64,000 nt of DNA. Source: Bacteroidetes bacterium UBA5697. Lineage in GTDB: Bacteria; Bacteroidota; Bacteroidia; B-17B0; Aurantibacillaceae. A model generated the notes under the pieces. That model had not been told where the DNA came from. It was given only the letters and a program-made list of their open reading frames with translations, and ran no database searches. The first letter of the stretch is position 1, and the number at the start of each line of letters is the position of its first letter. Location: positions 1 to 64,000 of the forward strand of contig DIHL01000004.1 in assembly GCA_002420145.1 (NCBI GenBank), in the 5' to 3' direction. Position numbers and translations under genes: made by a program. This document shows positions 19,842 to 27,498 of this stretch, one piece after another.

Positions 19842-20958
19842 GAATGTGATTATACATTAATTCGGCAACTTTTTTAGAAGCACCACTATTTCCTAGTAAT
19901 TTAATTAAACCATCGTACTCCTTCAACATCTCTTCTCTAATTGGTCCAGAAATGATTTTAGTTAATTCTTCTTTTAAATTTTTAGAAGTTAAATCGCTTT
20001 GTATTAATTCTTTAACAACAGGTTTATCTAAAATCAAATTTGGTAAGCCAATATATTTAACTCTTCCTCCAACAACCATTTTAGCAATAGAATAGGAAAC
20101 AGTTCCTCCTTTGTAACAAACCACTTGTGGTAATCTAAACAAAGCACTTTCTAACGTTGAGGTTCCTGATTTTATAATCCCCGCATGAGCATTATGCATC
20201 AGAGCATATGTTTGATTAAACACAACTTTCAAATTTTTATCAATTGCCATTTGGTAAGCTTCTTTAGGAAGATTGGTTGTGCCGGCAATAACAAATTGAT
20301 AATCTTTAAAATCGTTCACTACATCTAGCATAATAGAAAACATACGTTCTATTTCTTGTTTCCTGCTTCCTGGTAATACAGCAATGATGGGTCTATTATC
20401 TAAATTATTTTTTGAAATAAATGTTGCTTTATCAGGTAACGAAGATTTTTCTTGTTCAATAGCATCTAATAATGGATGGCCTACATAATCAGCTTCGTAG
20501 TTATGTTTTTTGTAAACTGCAACTTCAAAAGGTAGTATCACAAACATTTTTTCCACACTACGTTTTACTATTTCTACACGATTTTCTTTCCATGCCCAAA
20601 TGGTTGGCGAAATATAATAAAATACTCTGATGCCTTGTTGTTTAGCCCAATCTGCAATACGTAAATTAAAGCCAGGATAATCTACTAAAATTAAAATCTC
20701 TGGTTTGAAATCTAAAATATCTTGCTTGCAAAAGGCTATATTTTTAAAAATTGTACGGATGTTTTTCGCTACTTCCACAAAACCCATAAAAGCTAAATCC
20801 TTAATATGCTTTCTTGGTTTTTGATGGGTAACCGCTTCCATCAAATCTCCACCCCAAAATCTGAATTCAATATTTTTATCCAACACAAGCAATTCCTTCA
20901 TCATGTTTGATGCGTGTAAATCACCTGATGGTTCGCCAGCTATAACGTAGTATTTCAT
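19828..20958 (-). CDS. lpxB: Lipid-A-disaccharide synthase
   Basis: Family GT19 transferase that joins UDP-diacylglucosamine to lipid X to make the lipid A disaccharide at the inner face of the cytoplasmic membrane. Seen: AGEPSGDLHASNMM at the N-terminus, FWGGD, FMGFVEV, VDYPGFNLR, YYISPTIWAWKENR, DYVGHPLLD, AVLPGSRKQEI, and SGTSTLE in the nucleotide-binding half. 376 residues is typical. It presupposes a lipopolysaccharide-type outer membrane. Third gene of a run: surE, small membrane protein, lpxB, SpoIID. Confidence 0.97.
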   Translation of the reverse strand: MKYYVIAGEPSGDLHASNMMKELLVLDKNIEFRFWGGDLMEAVTHQKPRKHIKDLAFMGFVEVAKNIRTIFKNIAFCKQDILDFKPEILILVDYPGFNLRIADWAKQQGIRVFYYISPTIWAWKENRVEIVKRSVEKMFVILPFEVAVYKKHNYEADYVGHPLLDAIEQEKSSLPDKATFISKNNLDNRPIIAVLPGSRKQEIERMFSIMLDVVNDFKDYQFVIAGTTNLPKEAYQMAIDKNLKVVFNQTYALMHNAHAGIIKSGTSTLESALFRLPQVVCYKGGTVSYSIAKMVVGGRVKYIGLPNLILDKPVVKELIQSDLTSKNLKEELTKIISGPIREEMLKEYDGLIKLLGNSGASKKVAELMYNHIHAKK

Positions 20959-20966
20959 GGTTTAAT

Positions 20967-21260
20967 TTAAAGAAGAGAAATGTATAAGACCAAACCAACA
21001 TATAAGAATGAAGCAATAATTAATCCTTTACCAAAATCAAATATTTTTTTGTTTAAAGAAATATAAAACACAGCCAAACTAGCAATAATGCAAGCTATCA
21101 CAACTTCTTGTAACATGTCTCCCATTCTCAGATATCTGATAAAGCCATACGGAAAACTTAGTTGGTTGTGCATGAATAACCAATAACAGAAAAAACAAAA
21201 TGCCGGAAAAAAAATTCCAAACACAAAGCCTACCCAAAGTTTATTAATTTTCTCTAACAT
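20967..21260 (-). CDS. Small membrane protein between surE and lpxB
   Basis: 97 residues with three hydrophobic segments: about 10-30 (VGFVFGIFFPAFCFFCYWLF), 52-68 (VVIACIIASLAVFYISL) and 77-96. A short basic/polar loop with YGFIRYLRMGD lies between the first two. The family is not recognised. It is packed tightly between surE (2 bases) and lpxB (8 bases) in the same orientation, so it is cotranscribed; a job in envelope or lipid A synthesis is guesswork from position alone. Confidence 0.8.
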   Translation of the reverse strand: MLEKINKLWVGFVFGIFFPAFCFFCYWLFMHNQLSFPYGFIRYLRMGDMLQEVVIACIIASLAVFYISLNKKIFDFGKGLIIASFLYVGLVLYISLL

Positions 21261-21262
21261 GA

Positions 21263-22033
21263 TTATAAGGTGTTTTGTAAGTATGTAATATAGTTATGGG
21301 CTGTTAAGTCATGCATAATAGGCACAACAGATACATATCCGTTTTGTAAAGCCCACTCATCGGTGTCTTTTGCTTCTGGTTCAAAATTTACAAATTTACC
21401 AGTTAACCAATAATATGAACGACCGTATGGATCTTGTCTTTCTTCAAAATCTTCTACCCAATTAGCTTTTGCTTGACGGCAAATTTTTAATCCACTTATC
21501 TCATCTGCTTTTAGTTTTGGAAAATTGACATTTAAGCAAACGCCTTGTGGCAATTTATCTTTCAAGCAAGACGCTATGATTTTTTCAATAAAAGATGTTG
21601 TTGGCGTAAAATCTGCATTAATATCATAATCGCATAAACTAAATCCAATAGCAGAGGTTCCTTCTAGTGAGCCTTCAATGGCCGCACTCATAGTTCCCGA
21701 ATAAATAACATTAATTGAACTATTACTGCCATGGTTAATACCTGATAATACCAAGTCTGGTTTACGTGGCAATAATTTATTGACTGCCATTTTCACGCAA
21801 TCCACTGGAGTACCTGTGCAACTATACTCAGCAATAGCACCTTTGTGAAAATTTGTTTTTTGAATTCTTAGTGTAGAATTAATAGTAATGGCATGTCCCA
21901 TCCCGGATTGCGGTTTGTCTGGAGCAATTACCACAACATCGCCATACTTTACGGCAATAGATGATAAATGTAAAATACCAGGAGCGCTTACCCCATCGTC
22001 GTTTGTTACTAATATAAGTGGTTTTTGTTGCAT
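21263..22033 (-). CDS. surE: 5'-nucleotidase SurE
   Basis: Metal-dependent phosphatase of nucleoside 5'-monophosphates. Seen: metal-binding D12-D13 in LVTNDDGVSAPGI, S43 in PQSGMGHAIT, GTPVDCVKMA, and SGINHGSNSSINVIYSGTMSAAIEG. 256 residues is normal. First gene of the surE - membrane protein - lpxB - SpoIID run and divergent from ridA across 137 bases. Confidence 0.97.
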   Translation of the reverse strand: MQQKPLILVTNDDGVSAPGILHLSSIAVKYGDVVVIAPDKPQSGMGHAITINSTLRIQKTNFHKGAIAEYSCTGTPVDCVKMAVNKLLPRKPDLVLSGINHGSNSSINVIYSGTMSAAIEGSLEGTSAIGFSLCDYDINADFTPTTSFIEKIIASCLKDKLPQGVCLNVNFPKLKADEISGLKICRQAKANWVEDFEERQDPYGRSYYWLTGKFVNFEPEAKDTDEWALQNGYVSVVPIMHDLTAHNYITYLQNTL

Positions 22034-22137
22034 CGTGGTAAATCTATTGAATTTATAACGGCTTTTTATCTAAAAAAATAGTTATTTACTAAAATTTGAC
22101 TGTTGAATTCTAACTGTGGTTTTATACGTTTTTTTAG

Positions 22138-22145
22138 TATTTTTG
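22138..22145 (+). promoter_or_regulatory. Candidate ridA promoter -7 box
   Basis: TATTTTTG, a full match to TAnnTTTG, 25 bases before the ridA ATG. No clear -33 box was seen, and the region is T-rich, so chance matches are likely. Confidence 0.4.
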
Positions 22146-22170
22146 CTCTACTAACTAACCTCATTACAAA

Positions 22171-22551
22171 ATGAAAAAAATTATCAAAACTGCTAATGCT
22201 CCTGCTCCAATAGGTCCATATAACCAAGCTGTACAAGTTGGCGATTGTGTTTATGTTTCAGGAACAATTGCTATGGACTTGGAATCTAAACAATTAATTA
22301 AAACAACTATTAAGGATGAAACTAAAATAGTTATGGAATATTTAGGTGCTGTTTTAAAAGAAGCTGGTTTAACGTACGACAATATTGTTAAAACAACTAT
22401 TTTCTTATCAGACATGAATAATTTTGTACATGTAAACGAGGTTTATAGCAGTTATTTTAAAGGTGATTTTCCTGCTCGTGCTACTATTCAAGCAGATAGA
22501 TTACCAAAAGATGCAAATGTTGAAATTAGCGTAGAAGCTAAAGTTTTTTAA
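22171..22551 (+). CDS. ridA: RidA family enamine/imine deaminase
   Basis: 126-residue protein of the Rid (YjgF/YER057c/UK114) family, which hydrolyses reactive 2-aminoacrylate and related imines released by PLP enzymes. Seen: IGPYNQAV near the N-terminus, VYVSGTIAMD, the conserved arginine R103 in FPARAT, and the C-terminal LPKDANVEISVEA. All positions expected for an active RidA are present. Single gene with its own terminator. Confidence 0.95.
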   Translation: MKKIIKTANAPAPIGPYNQAVQVGDCVYVSGTIAMDLESKQLIKTTIKDETKIVMEYLGAVLKEAGLTYDNIVKTTIFLSDMNNFVHVNEVYSSYFKGDFPARATIQADRLPKDANVEISVEAKVF

Positions 22552-22584
22552 TCATTTTTAATATAAAACGACCTTTATTTGATG

Positions 22585-22620
22585 AGGTTTTTGGGTTTTT
22601 TGCTCAAAAACCTTATTTTT
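22585..22620 (+). terminator. Terminator after ridA
   Basis: AGGTTTTTG (22585-22593) pairs with CAAAAACCT (22605-22613), and a T-run follows. Confidence 0.75.
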
Positions 22621-22660
22621 TTGCTCAAAATCAACTGAAATAAGTTAAAATTGATAAGTG

Positions 22661-22686
22661 TTTTTTGCCATCTAGTAGGCAAAAAA
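22661..22686 (+). promoter_or_regulatory. Hairpin upstream of the RRM gene
   Basis: TTTTTTGCC (22661-22669) is perfectly inverted at 22678-22686 around ATCTAGTA. It lies 89 bases before the RRM start and after the ridA terminator. It could be a second terminator or a leader structure of the RRM mRNA. Confidence 0.45.
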
Positions 22687-22774
22687 GTTTTATTCACCGA
22701 AAAAATGTCACGAAAAATATTTGTTTATTTAAATATTTGTTATAATTTTACTATAACTAAATAAATTTTATGTT

Positions 22775-23029
22775 ATGAATATTTTTGTAAGCAACATCAG
22801 CTTTAAAGTTAGAGAACAAGCACTAAGTGAACTTTTTTCTCAGTATGGCGAGGTAACCTCGGTAAGAATTATTAAAGACAAAGAAACAAAACGTAGCCGC
22901 GGCTTTGGGTTTGTTGAAATGGCAAGTGACGAAGATGGACAAAAGGCCATCGATGCACTGAATGGAACAGAGCATTATGAACGTGCGATTGTTGTTTCTC
23001 AAGCAAAAGGAAAGCCTGAAAACGCGTAA
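22775..23029 (+). CDS. RNA-binding protein with one RRM domain
   Basis: 84 residues consisting of a single RNA recognition motif. RNP2 is IFVSNI (residues 3-8) and RNP1 is RGFGFVEM (42-49), both with the aromatic residues that stack on RNA. The beta-alpha-beta-beta-alpha-beta order is complete (ALSELFSQYGEV as helix 1, GQKAIDALNG as helix 2). Small RRM proteins are common in Bacteroidota and cyanobacteria and are thought to act as post-transcriptional regulators; Bacteroidota generally lack Hfq. Targets are unknown. Single gene, with a long leader containing a hairpin and a strong terminator after it. Confidence 0.93.
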   Translation: MNIFVSNISFKVREQALSELFSQYGEVTSVRIIKDKETKRSRGFGFVEMASDEDGQKAIDALNGTEHYERAIVVSQAKGKPENA

Positions 23030-23050
23030 TCTTTTTACTATATAAAACAA

Positions 23051-23082
23051 AAAAAGTCCCTACCAGCTGGTAGGGACTTTTT
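23051..23082. terminator. Bidirectional terminator, perfect palindrome
   Basis: A 32-base perfect palindrome centred at 23066/23067 (arm AAAAAGTCCCTACCAG), ending in runs of A and T. It serves the convergent RRM and Rieske-like genes. Confidence 0.9.
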
Positions 23083-23089
23083 TGTTGGT

Positions 23090-23539
23090 TTAGTTTCTAA
23101 TAGTGAGTGTATTAATGCCATCAAACGAGGCATTGTAAAGTCTTAAGTTTTGAGTGGCAGAACCCGAAATTAACCCGCCATCAAATATTTGCCATTTCGA
23201 ACCGCTTATAGTATCCTTTAAAGTAAAATTATCAGATTGAACTTTTACTTTAGCGTATGGATCATCAGGTAAGGCTGTAGAAGTACGTTCTATAGCCACA
23301 AAATCAGTTGGCGAATTTGTGGCAGTTTTTCTATAAACAATAATCCCATTAACACCTCCATTAATATAAACCCAGCCACCAGCTGTTTGTAATTTAAAGT
23401 AAAGAGGATCGTTTGGATACATGGTAATATTAACTGTTTGGTATGCTATATTATCTTGCACTGTTTGATTCTTTTTTTTGCAAAAAGAAAAAATGCTAAG
23501 AAAAGCCAATAAAACTAATATGCTAATTTTTCTAAACAT
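23090..23539 (-). CDS. Rieske-like fold lipoprotein lacking the iron-sulfur ligands
   Basis: 149 residues from the ATG at 23539. It has a lipoprotein-type signal (ILVLLAFLSIFSFC, then KKK). A longer frame from 23611 is rejected because it would overlap the divergent protease gene and bury the signal peptide. The pattern of a PNDPLYFKL strand, GGWVYINGGVNGIIVYRK, DFVAIERTS and a closing LRLYNASFDGINTLTI resembles the Bacteroidota Rieske-type ferredoxin-like lipoproteins that I know. In those, Cys/His pairs bind a 2Fe-2S cluster (ERNCTY..., CCGS...). Here the matching places read ERTSTA and ISGS, and the mature chain has no cysteine except the lipidated one. So it is probably a cluster-less relative. 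The family assignment is from memory of the pattern. Confidence 0.65.
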   Translation of the reverse strand: MFRKISILVLLAFLSIFSFCKKKNQTVQDNIAYQTVNITMYPNDPLYFKLQTAGGWVYINGGVNGIIVYRKTATNSPTDFVAIERTSTALPDDPYAKVKVQSDNFTLKDTISGSKWQIFDGGLISGSATQNLRLYNASFDGINTLTIRN

Positions 23540-23564
23540 TATGATACAATATAGGTTAAACAAA

Positions 23565-23572
23565 TACCTTTG
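23565..23572 (+). promoter_or_regulatory. Candidate promoter -7 box for the S41 protease gene
   Basis: TACCTTTG, a full match to TAnnTTTG, 24 bases before the ATG at 23596. Confidence 0.5.
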
Positions 23573-23595
23573 CAATACAAATATAATCTTTTCAT

Positions 23596-25224
23596 ATGGA
23601 CTTTGACCCATCTAAACCACCAAAAAAACACAACGTTTTTTTACCAATAATATTGTCTTTTGTTTTAATGCTTGGTATCTGGTTGGGTTATTTTTTAAGT
23701 AATCGCATTAACAGAGGGTCATCTGTAAATCAAAATTATCATACATCTACCAACGATAAGATTAATAGTTTATTGGATTATATTGAATATCAATATGTAG
23801 ATACCATCAATAAAAAAGACTTAGTAGAAAAAACAGTAACATCTATGCTACAAAGTTTAGACCCTCATTCAAGTTATATTGCTGCCAGTGAATTTGAAAC
23901 AGTAAATGAACCTTTGGAAGGTAATTTTGATGGAATAGGAGTGGAGTTTAATATTATTAAAGATACAATTAGAGTTATTACACCTATAGAGGGCGGCCCT
24001 TCTGAAAAAATTGGAATTAGATCGGGAGACAAAATTGTTAAAGTAGAAGGTAAAAATGTAGCAGGAGTTAAGATTACTAATAAAGAAGTTTTTGAAAAAC
24101 TAAGAGGGAAAAGCGGAACAATTGTTACCGTTTCAATCTTAAGAAGTGGAATAGCAAAACCTTTAGATTTTAAAATAACACGAGACGCTATTCCTTTATA
24201 TAGTTTAGATGCATCTTACATGATAAAGCCAACTATTGGATACATTAAGATTAGCAAATTTGCAGCAACTACATACGACGAATATTTAAAAGCCTTCAAT
24301 GAACTATCAAAACAAGGAATGAAAAAATTAATCTTGGATCTAAGGGGTAATCCTGGAGGGTACTTAAATGCTGCTGTTGATATTTCTGACGAGTTTTTAG
24401 CAAATGGCTTGCAAATAGTTTACACACAGGGAAAAGCTAATCCTAAAAAAACATACAAGGCTACAACGCGTGGAAGTTTTGAAAATAATCCTTTAGTAGT
24501 TTTAATTGATGAAGGGTCTGCAAGTGCTAGTGAGATTGTAGCAGGAGCTGTTCAAGATAATGATAGAGGAACCATTATAGGTAGAAGAAGTTTTGGGAAA
24601 GGTTTAGTTCAAGATCAATTGCAATTGCCAGATGGATCGGCTATTCGTTTAACCATTGCGAGATATTATACGCCAACAGGTAGATGTATTCAAAAACCAT
24701 ATTCTGATGATAAAAACCAATACTACAGTGAGGAATATGATAGGTATGAAAATGGTGAGTTATTGAATGAAGATAGTATTAAAATGGATAAAACAAAGCA
24801 GTATAAAACACCTGAAGGAAAGACTGTTTATGGCGGAGGCGGTATTATGCCAGATATTTTTGTACCTATAGATACAGCTAAAACCAATTCATTTTTAAAT
24901 AAAGTATTTTATGCAGGCGCTATTAATACTTTTGCATTTGAGTATGCGGATAAGAATAGAAATCAAATAAAGGCTTATAAAACAGCAAAAAACTATATTG
25001 ATCAGTTTGAAATCAGCAACGCCATTTTAGATGAATTTTATGAATACTGTTCTAAGCAAAATCTATTGTTAGCTAATCTTTCTAAATCCAAGACAAATGA
25101 AGCCTTAAAGCCTTATTTGAAAGCATTTATAGGCCGAGATGTGTTTGATAAGGATGCATATTACCCAATTATCAACCAAAAAGATAATTCAATAATAAAA
25201 GCCACAGAACTTTTATCTAAATAA
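23596..25224 (+). CDS. C-terminal processing serine protease (S41 family, CtpA-like)
   Basis: Periplasmic protease anchored by one N-terminal membrane helix (about residues 12-33, FLPIILSFVLMLGIWLGYFL). A PDZ domain about 85-165 (GIGVEF, GPSEKIGIRSGDKIV) is followed by the S41 core. The catalytic dyad is visible: S310 in GSASASE and K335 in RSFGKG, 25 residues apart as in CtpA. After the core (which includes the RYYTPTGRCIQ segment) there is a C-terminal helical extension of about 120 residues. 542 residues is normal for the Bacteroidota type. It is followed after 32 bases by a lipoprotein gene, so the two may be cotranscribed. Confidence 0.95.
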   Translation: MDFDPSKPPKKHNVFLPIILSFVLMLGIWLGYFLSNRINRGSSVNQNYHTSTNDKINSLLDYIEYQYVDTINKKDLVEKTVTSMLQSLDPHSSYIAASEFETVNEPLEGNFDGIGVEFNIIKDTIRVITPIEGGPSEKIGIRSGDKIVKVEGKNVAGVKITNKEVFEKLRGKSGTIVTVSILRSGIAKPLDFKITRDAIPLYSLDASYMIKPTIGYIKISKFAATTYDEYLKAFNELSKQGMKKLILDLRGNPGGYLNAAVDISDEFLANGLQIVYTQGKANPKKTYKATTRGSFENNPLVVLIDEGSASASEIVAGAVQDNDRGTIIGRRSFGKGLVQDQLQLPDGSAIRLTIARYYTPTGRCIQKPYSDDKNQYYSEEYDRYENGELLNEDSIKMDKTKQYKTPEGKTVYGGGGIMPDIFVPIDTAKTNSFLNKVFYAGAINTFAFEYADKNRNQIKAYKTAKNYIDQFEISNAILDEFYEYCSKQNLLLANLSKSKTNEALKPYLKAFIGRDVFDKDAYYPIINQKDNSIIKATELLSK

Positions 25225-25256
25225 AAATTGTATTTTTGATATCATAAAATTAACTT

Positions 25257-26141
25257 ATGACTATCAAACTATTAGCTATTCCTTTTTTTGCATTATCACT
25301 TGCTTTTGTTTCCTGTGGTGGTAATTCAGAAGACCAAAAATCGCAAGAATCTCTTGATGGATTAGATTCCGTTGCTGTTACAGATACAGTTGCTATCATA
25401 GAGGATAATGAGGTAACGTATAACTTACCATCGGCTTTGCAAATCGCCTATGTGTTTAAAAAGTCAGGCGCTAGCTTTATCCCAACTCTTTTAAATAATA
25501 AGGGTAATTACTCTAAGTATAACACCAGTAATTATAAGAGAGCTGTGAATTTTGGTGTATATAGCGCTGATTTAGCATATTGCTTATTTAATAAGAAGTA
25601 CCAAGAATCGAAAGAGTACTTGAAATCATGTAAAGAGATGGGCTCGTTTTTAGGCTTAAATCAAGCTTTTGAAAGTGATAATATGGCTCAACGTTTCGAT
25701 AAAAACATTGCTATTGAAGATTCTGTAGTGAAGATTGTATCAAATGTTCAGCTAAAAACGGATGTGATGTTTGAGCAAAATAAACAAAAACATATCACCG
25801 TTATTGCATTTGCAGGCGCATGGACAGAAAGTATGTATATTGCAACTGAGGTGTATGCAAAAGATAAAAATAAAAAAGTGTTAGCAAGCTTAATGGAGCA
25901 ATTACTTTTATCTGAAACAATTATTAAGGCGTTGAAAGTTCATCAAGAATCTGAACAAGAATTACCAGCTTTAATTAGTTCAATAGAAAAAATTAACGCT
26001 CAGTTTAATGCCATTGCATCAGTAAAAGCAGCTATTGAGAAAGATGAGGAAATGGATTTTAATTTAATGGCTGTTACAGATAACGAATTAAAAAGCATCA
26101 CTGAGTCGGTAAAAACATTAAGAACAAGTATGGTTGACTAA
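25257..26141 (+). CDS. Conserved Bacteroidota lipoprotein, helical
   Basis: 294 residues. The lipobox is LAFVSC with C20; after it comes an acidic linker (residues 22-52, E/D/S-rich), then an all-helical body with FGVYSADLAYCLF, FLGLNQAF, and AFAGAWTESMYIA. I recognise the GVYxADLxY and AGxWxESLY pattern from uncharacterised Bacteroidota proteins but know no function. It lies between the S41 protease and another secreted protein in the same direction (32 and 5 bases), so they are likely one operon; it could be a periplasmic partner or substrate of the protease, which is inference. Confidence 0.8.
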   Translation: MTIKLLAIPFFALSLAFVSCGGNSEDQKSQESLDGLDSVAVTDTVAIIEDNEVTYNLPSALQIAYVFKKSGASFIPTLLNNKGNYSKYNTSNYKRAVNFGVYSADLAYCLFNKKYQESKEYLKSCKEMGSFLGLNQAFESDNMAQRFDKNIAIEDSVVKIVSNVQLKTDVMFEQNKQKHITVIAFAGAWTESMYIATEVYAKDKNKKVLASLMEQLLLSETIIKALKVHQESEQELPALISSIEKINAQFNAIASVKAAIEKDEEMDFNLMAVTDNELKSITESVKTLRTSMVD

Positions 26142-26152
26142 CATTAATGATT

Positions 26153-26611
26153 ATGAAAAAAATTATAAAAACTTTATTCAGTGTTCTTTTTGTTTTTGTA
26201 TCGATGTCATTTCAAGGAGGTGATATATTGTGTAACGCTAAAGAATTAAAAGAAAAAGCAAAAGAGTTATTAGAACCCTATAAATATGATAGTTCTGAAT
26301 TGACTCGTATCATGTATAAAAAGAAAGAGTCTATTAAAGAAGTAGAAGTTCCTTTATTTATTGGAGAAAAATATCGTATCGCATTTGAGTTAGAAGCTTT
26401 ACCAAAACAAGTGGAAGTTCGTATTTATAATAAAGATAAAGATTCTAAAAATAGAAAATTATTATTTTCATCAAAAGATATAGGTGCGGAAAAAAAAGAA
26501 TTTTACTTTGAGATTTCAAAAACCCGTCGAATTTATGTTGATTATATAGTGCCGCCAACAGAAGAAGGATCTTACAGCGGATGTGCTGTTTTTATGGTTG
26601 GATATAAATAG
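26153..26611 (+). CDS. Small secreted protein, unknown function
   Basis: 152 residues from the ATG at 26153; an in-frame ATG two codons earlier (26147) is also possible. Signal peptide KKIIKTLFSVLFVFVSMSFQG. The mature part is mixed helix and strand with a beta-rich core: VPLFIGEKYRIAFELEALPKQVEVRIYNKD, then KLLFSSKDIG and RRIYVDYIVPPTEEGSYSGCAVFMVGY. It looks like a small beta-sandwich of a type common but uncharacterised in Bacteroidota. Last gene of the protease run, followed by a strong terminator. Confidence 0.75.
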   Translation: MKKIIKTLFSVLFVFVSMSFQGGDILCNAKELKEKAKELLEPYKYDSSELTRIMYKKKESIKEVEVPLFIGEKYRIAFELEALPKQVEVRIYNKDKDSKNRKLLFSSKDIGAEKKEFYFEISKTRRIYVDYIVPPTEEGSYSGCAVFMVGYK

Positions 26612-26628
26612 ATTGATAAAATAAAAAA

Positions 26629-26659
26629 GCCCCCGACAGCTTCTGGCGGGGGCTTTTTT
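26629..26659. terminator. Bidirectional terminator
   Basis: GCCCCCG (26629-26635) pairs with CGGGGGC (26647-26653), with A6 before and T6 after. It lies between convergent genes. Confidence 0.9.
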
Positions 26660-26666
26660 ATTTATG

Positions 26667-27053
26667 TTATTTTTTCATGTCTATTTCAAATCCCTTTTTC
26701 TTCCAGTCGTCAAATCCTTTTTCTAAGTTTACGACGTGTATAAATCCTAGTTTTTGCATAAGCTCTGCACACTCTCCACTTCTTCCTCCACCAGCGCAGT
26801 AAATTAAATACGTTTTGTTCTTATCTAATTTTGCGATAGTTTCCTCAGCATCTTTTTTAAAGTAATCGATTTGAGCAGCACCTTTAATAAACCCTTTATT
26901 TTTTAATTCATCATCAGTGCGTAAATCTATCAATGATGATTTTTTTTCGTCAATTAATTTTTTAAAAGTTGCAGCATCTACATGTTCAATTTTAGTTTGT
27001 GCAATACTCATCATTGATGTAAATAGGGCTAAGATGGTGATGATTTTTTTCAT
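26667..27053 (-). CDS. Secreted rhodanese-like protein
   Basis: 128 residues: signal peptide 1-19 (ILALFTSMMSIAQ), then a single rhodanese domain with the usual SLIDLRTDDE and the active-site loop YCAGGGRS with nucleophile C86. The domain is complete to GFDDWKKKGF. It would act in the periplasm, with a sulfur-transfer or thiol role, substrate unknown. It follows the SpoIIAA-like gene by 16 bases on the same strand, so they probably share a transcript starting at the rRNA methyltransferase. Confidence 0.9.
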   Translation of the reverse strand: MKKIITILALFTSMMSIAQTKIEHVDAATFKKLIDEKKSSLIDLRTDDELKNKGFIKGAAQIDYFKKDAEETIAKLDKNKTYLIYCAGGGRSGECAELMQKLGFIHVVNLEKGFDDWKKKGFEIDMKK

Positions 27054-27069
27054 AAGTTATGTATTGGTT

Positions 27070-27483
27070 TTATTTTAAACTTAAGAGCCAATTAATAGCA
27101 CTTTGTTTATCATCAAACATTTTCATTTTCATGGTTTGTTGATGAGTAAGTTTTATTAAGAAATTAATAATAATGCGGTGCGCTAAAGATTTTACAATAA
27201 CAGCTGTGGCTTTTGTCATTTCGTTTGATTCTGGTTTCGAAGAAAACTCTCTAGCCTCTTTAGAGATAGATGTGTCAAGCCCACTTTCAACTAAAATCAA
27301 ATGTTTGTGAATACCATCAAACTTTGATTTTAAAAACAAATACTGCTTCTTCGAGTCTTCTAATTCAATTTGAATATCATCTTTTAGTTTTATGAAGATA
27401 ATATCATTGTCCCAAAACTCTATAGTTGAAGCTCGATCAGTAATCGACTCAATAACAGAATATTTTGTAACATCAATTGTCAT
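27070..27483 (-). CDS. SpoIIAA/STAS-like small protein
   Basis: 137 residues, cytoplasmic, no signal peptide. The pattern is a beta strand IEFWDNDIIFIKLKDDIQIELEDSKK, then a LILVESG strand, SISKEAREF, a helix with MTKATAVIVKSLAHRIIINFLIKL, and a C-terminal DDKQSAINWLLSL. This matches the SpoIIAA-like (STAS/SEC14-type) proteins that are frequent and uncharacterised in Bacteroidota. Function unknown. It sits between the RsmB-type methyltransferase (15 bases) and the rhodanese. Confidence 0.7.
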   Translation of the reverse strand: MTIDVTKYSVIESITDRASTIEFWDNDIIFIKLKDDIQIELEDSKKQYLFLKSKFDGIHKHLILVESGLDTSISKEAREFSSKPESNEMTKATAVIVKSLAHRIIINFLIKLTHQQTMKMKMFDDKQSAINWLLSLK

Positions 27484-27498
27484 GAATTATAAAGTTAG

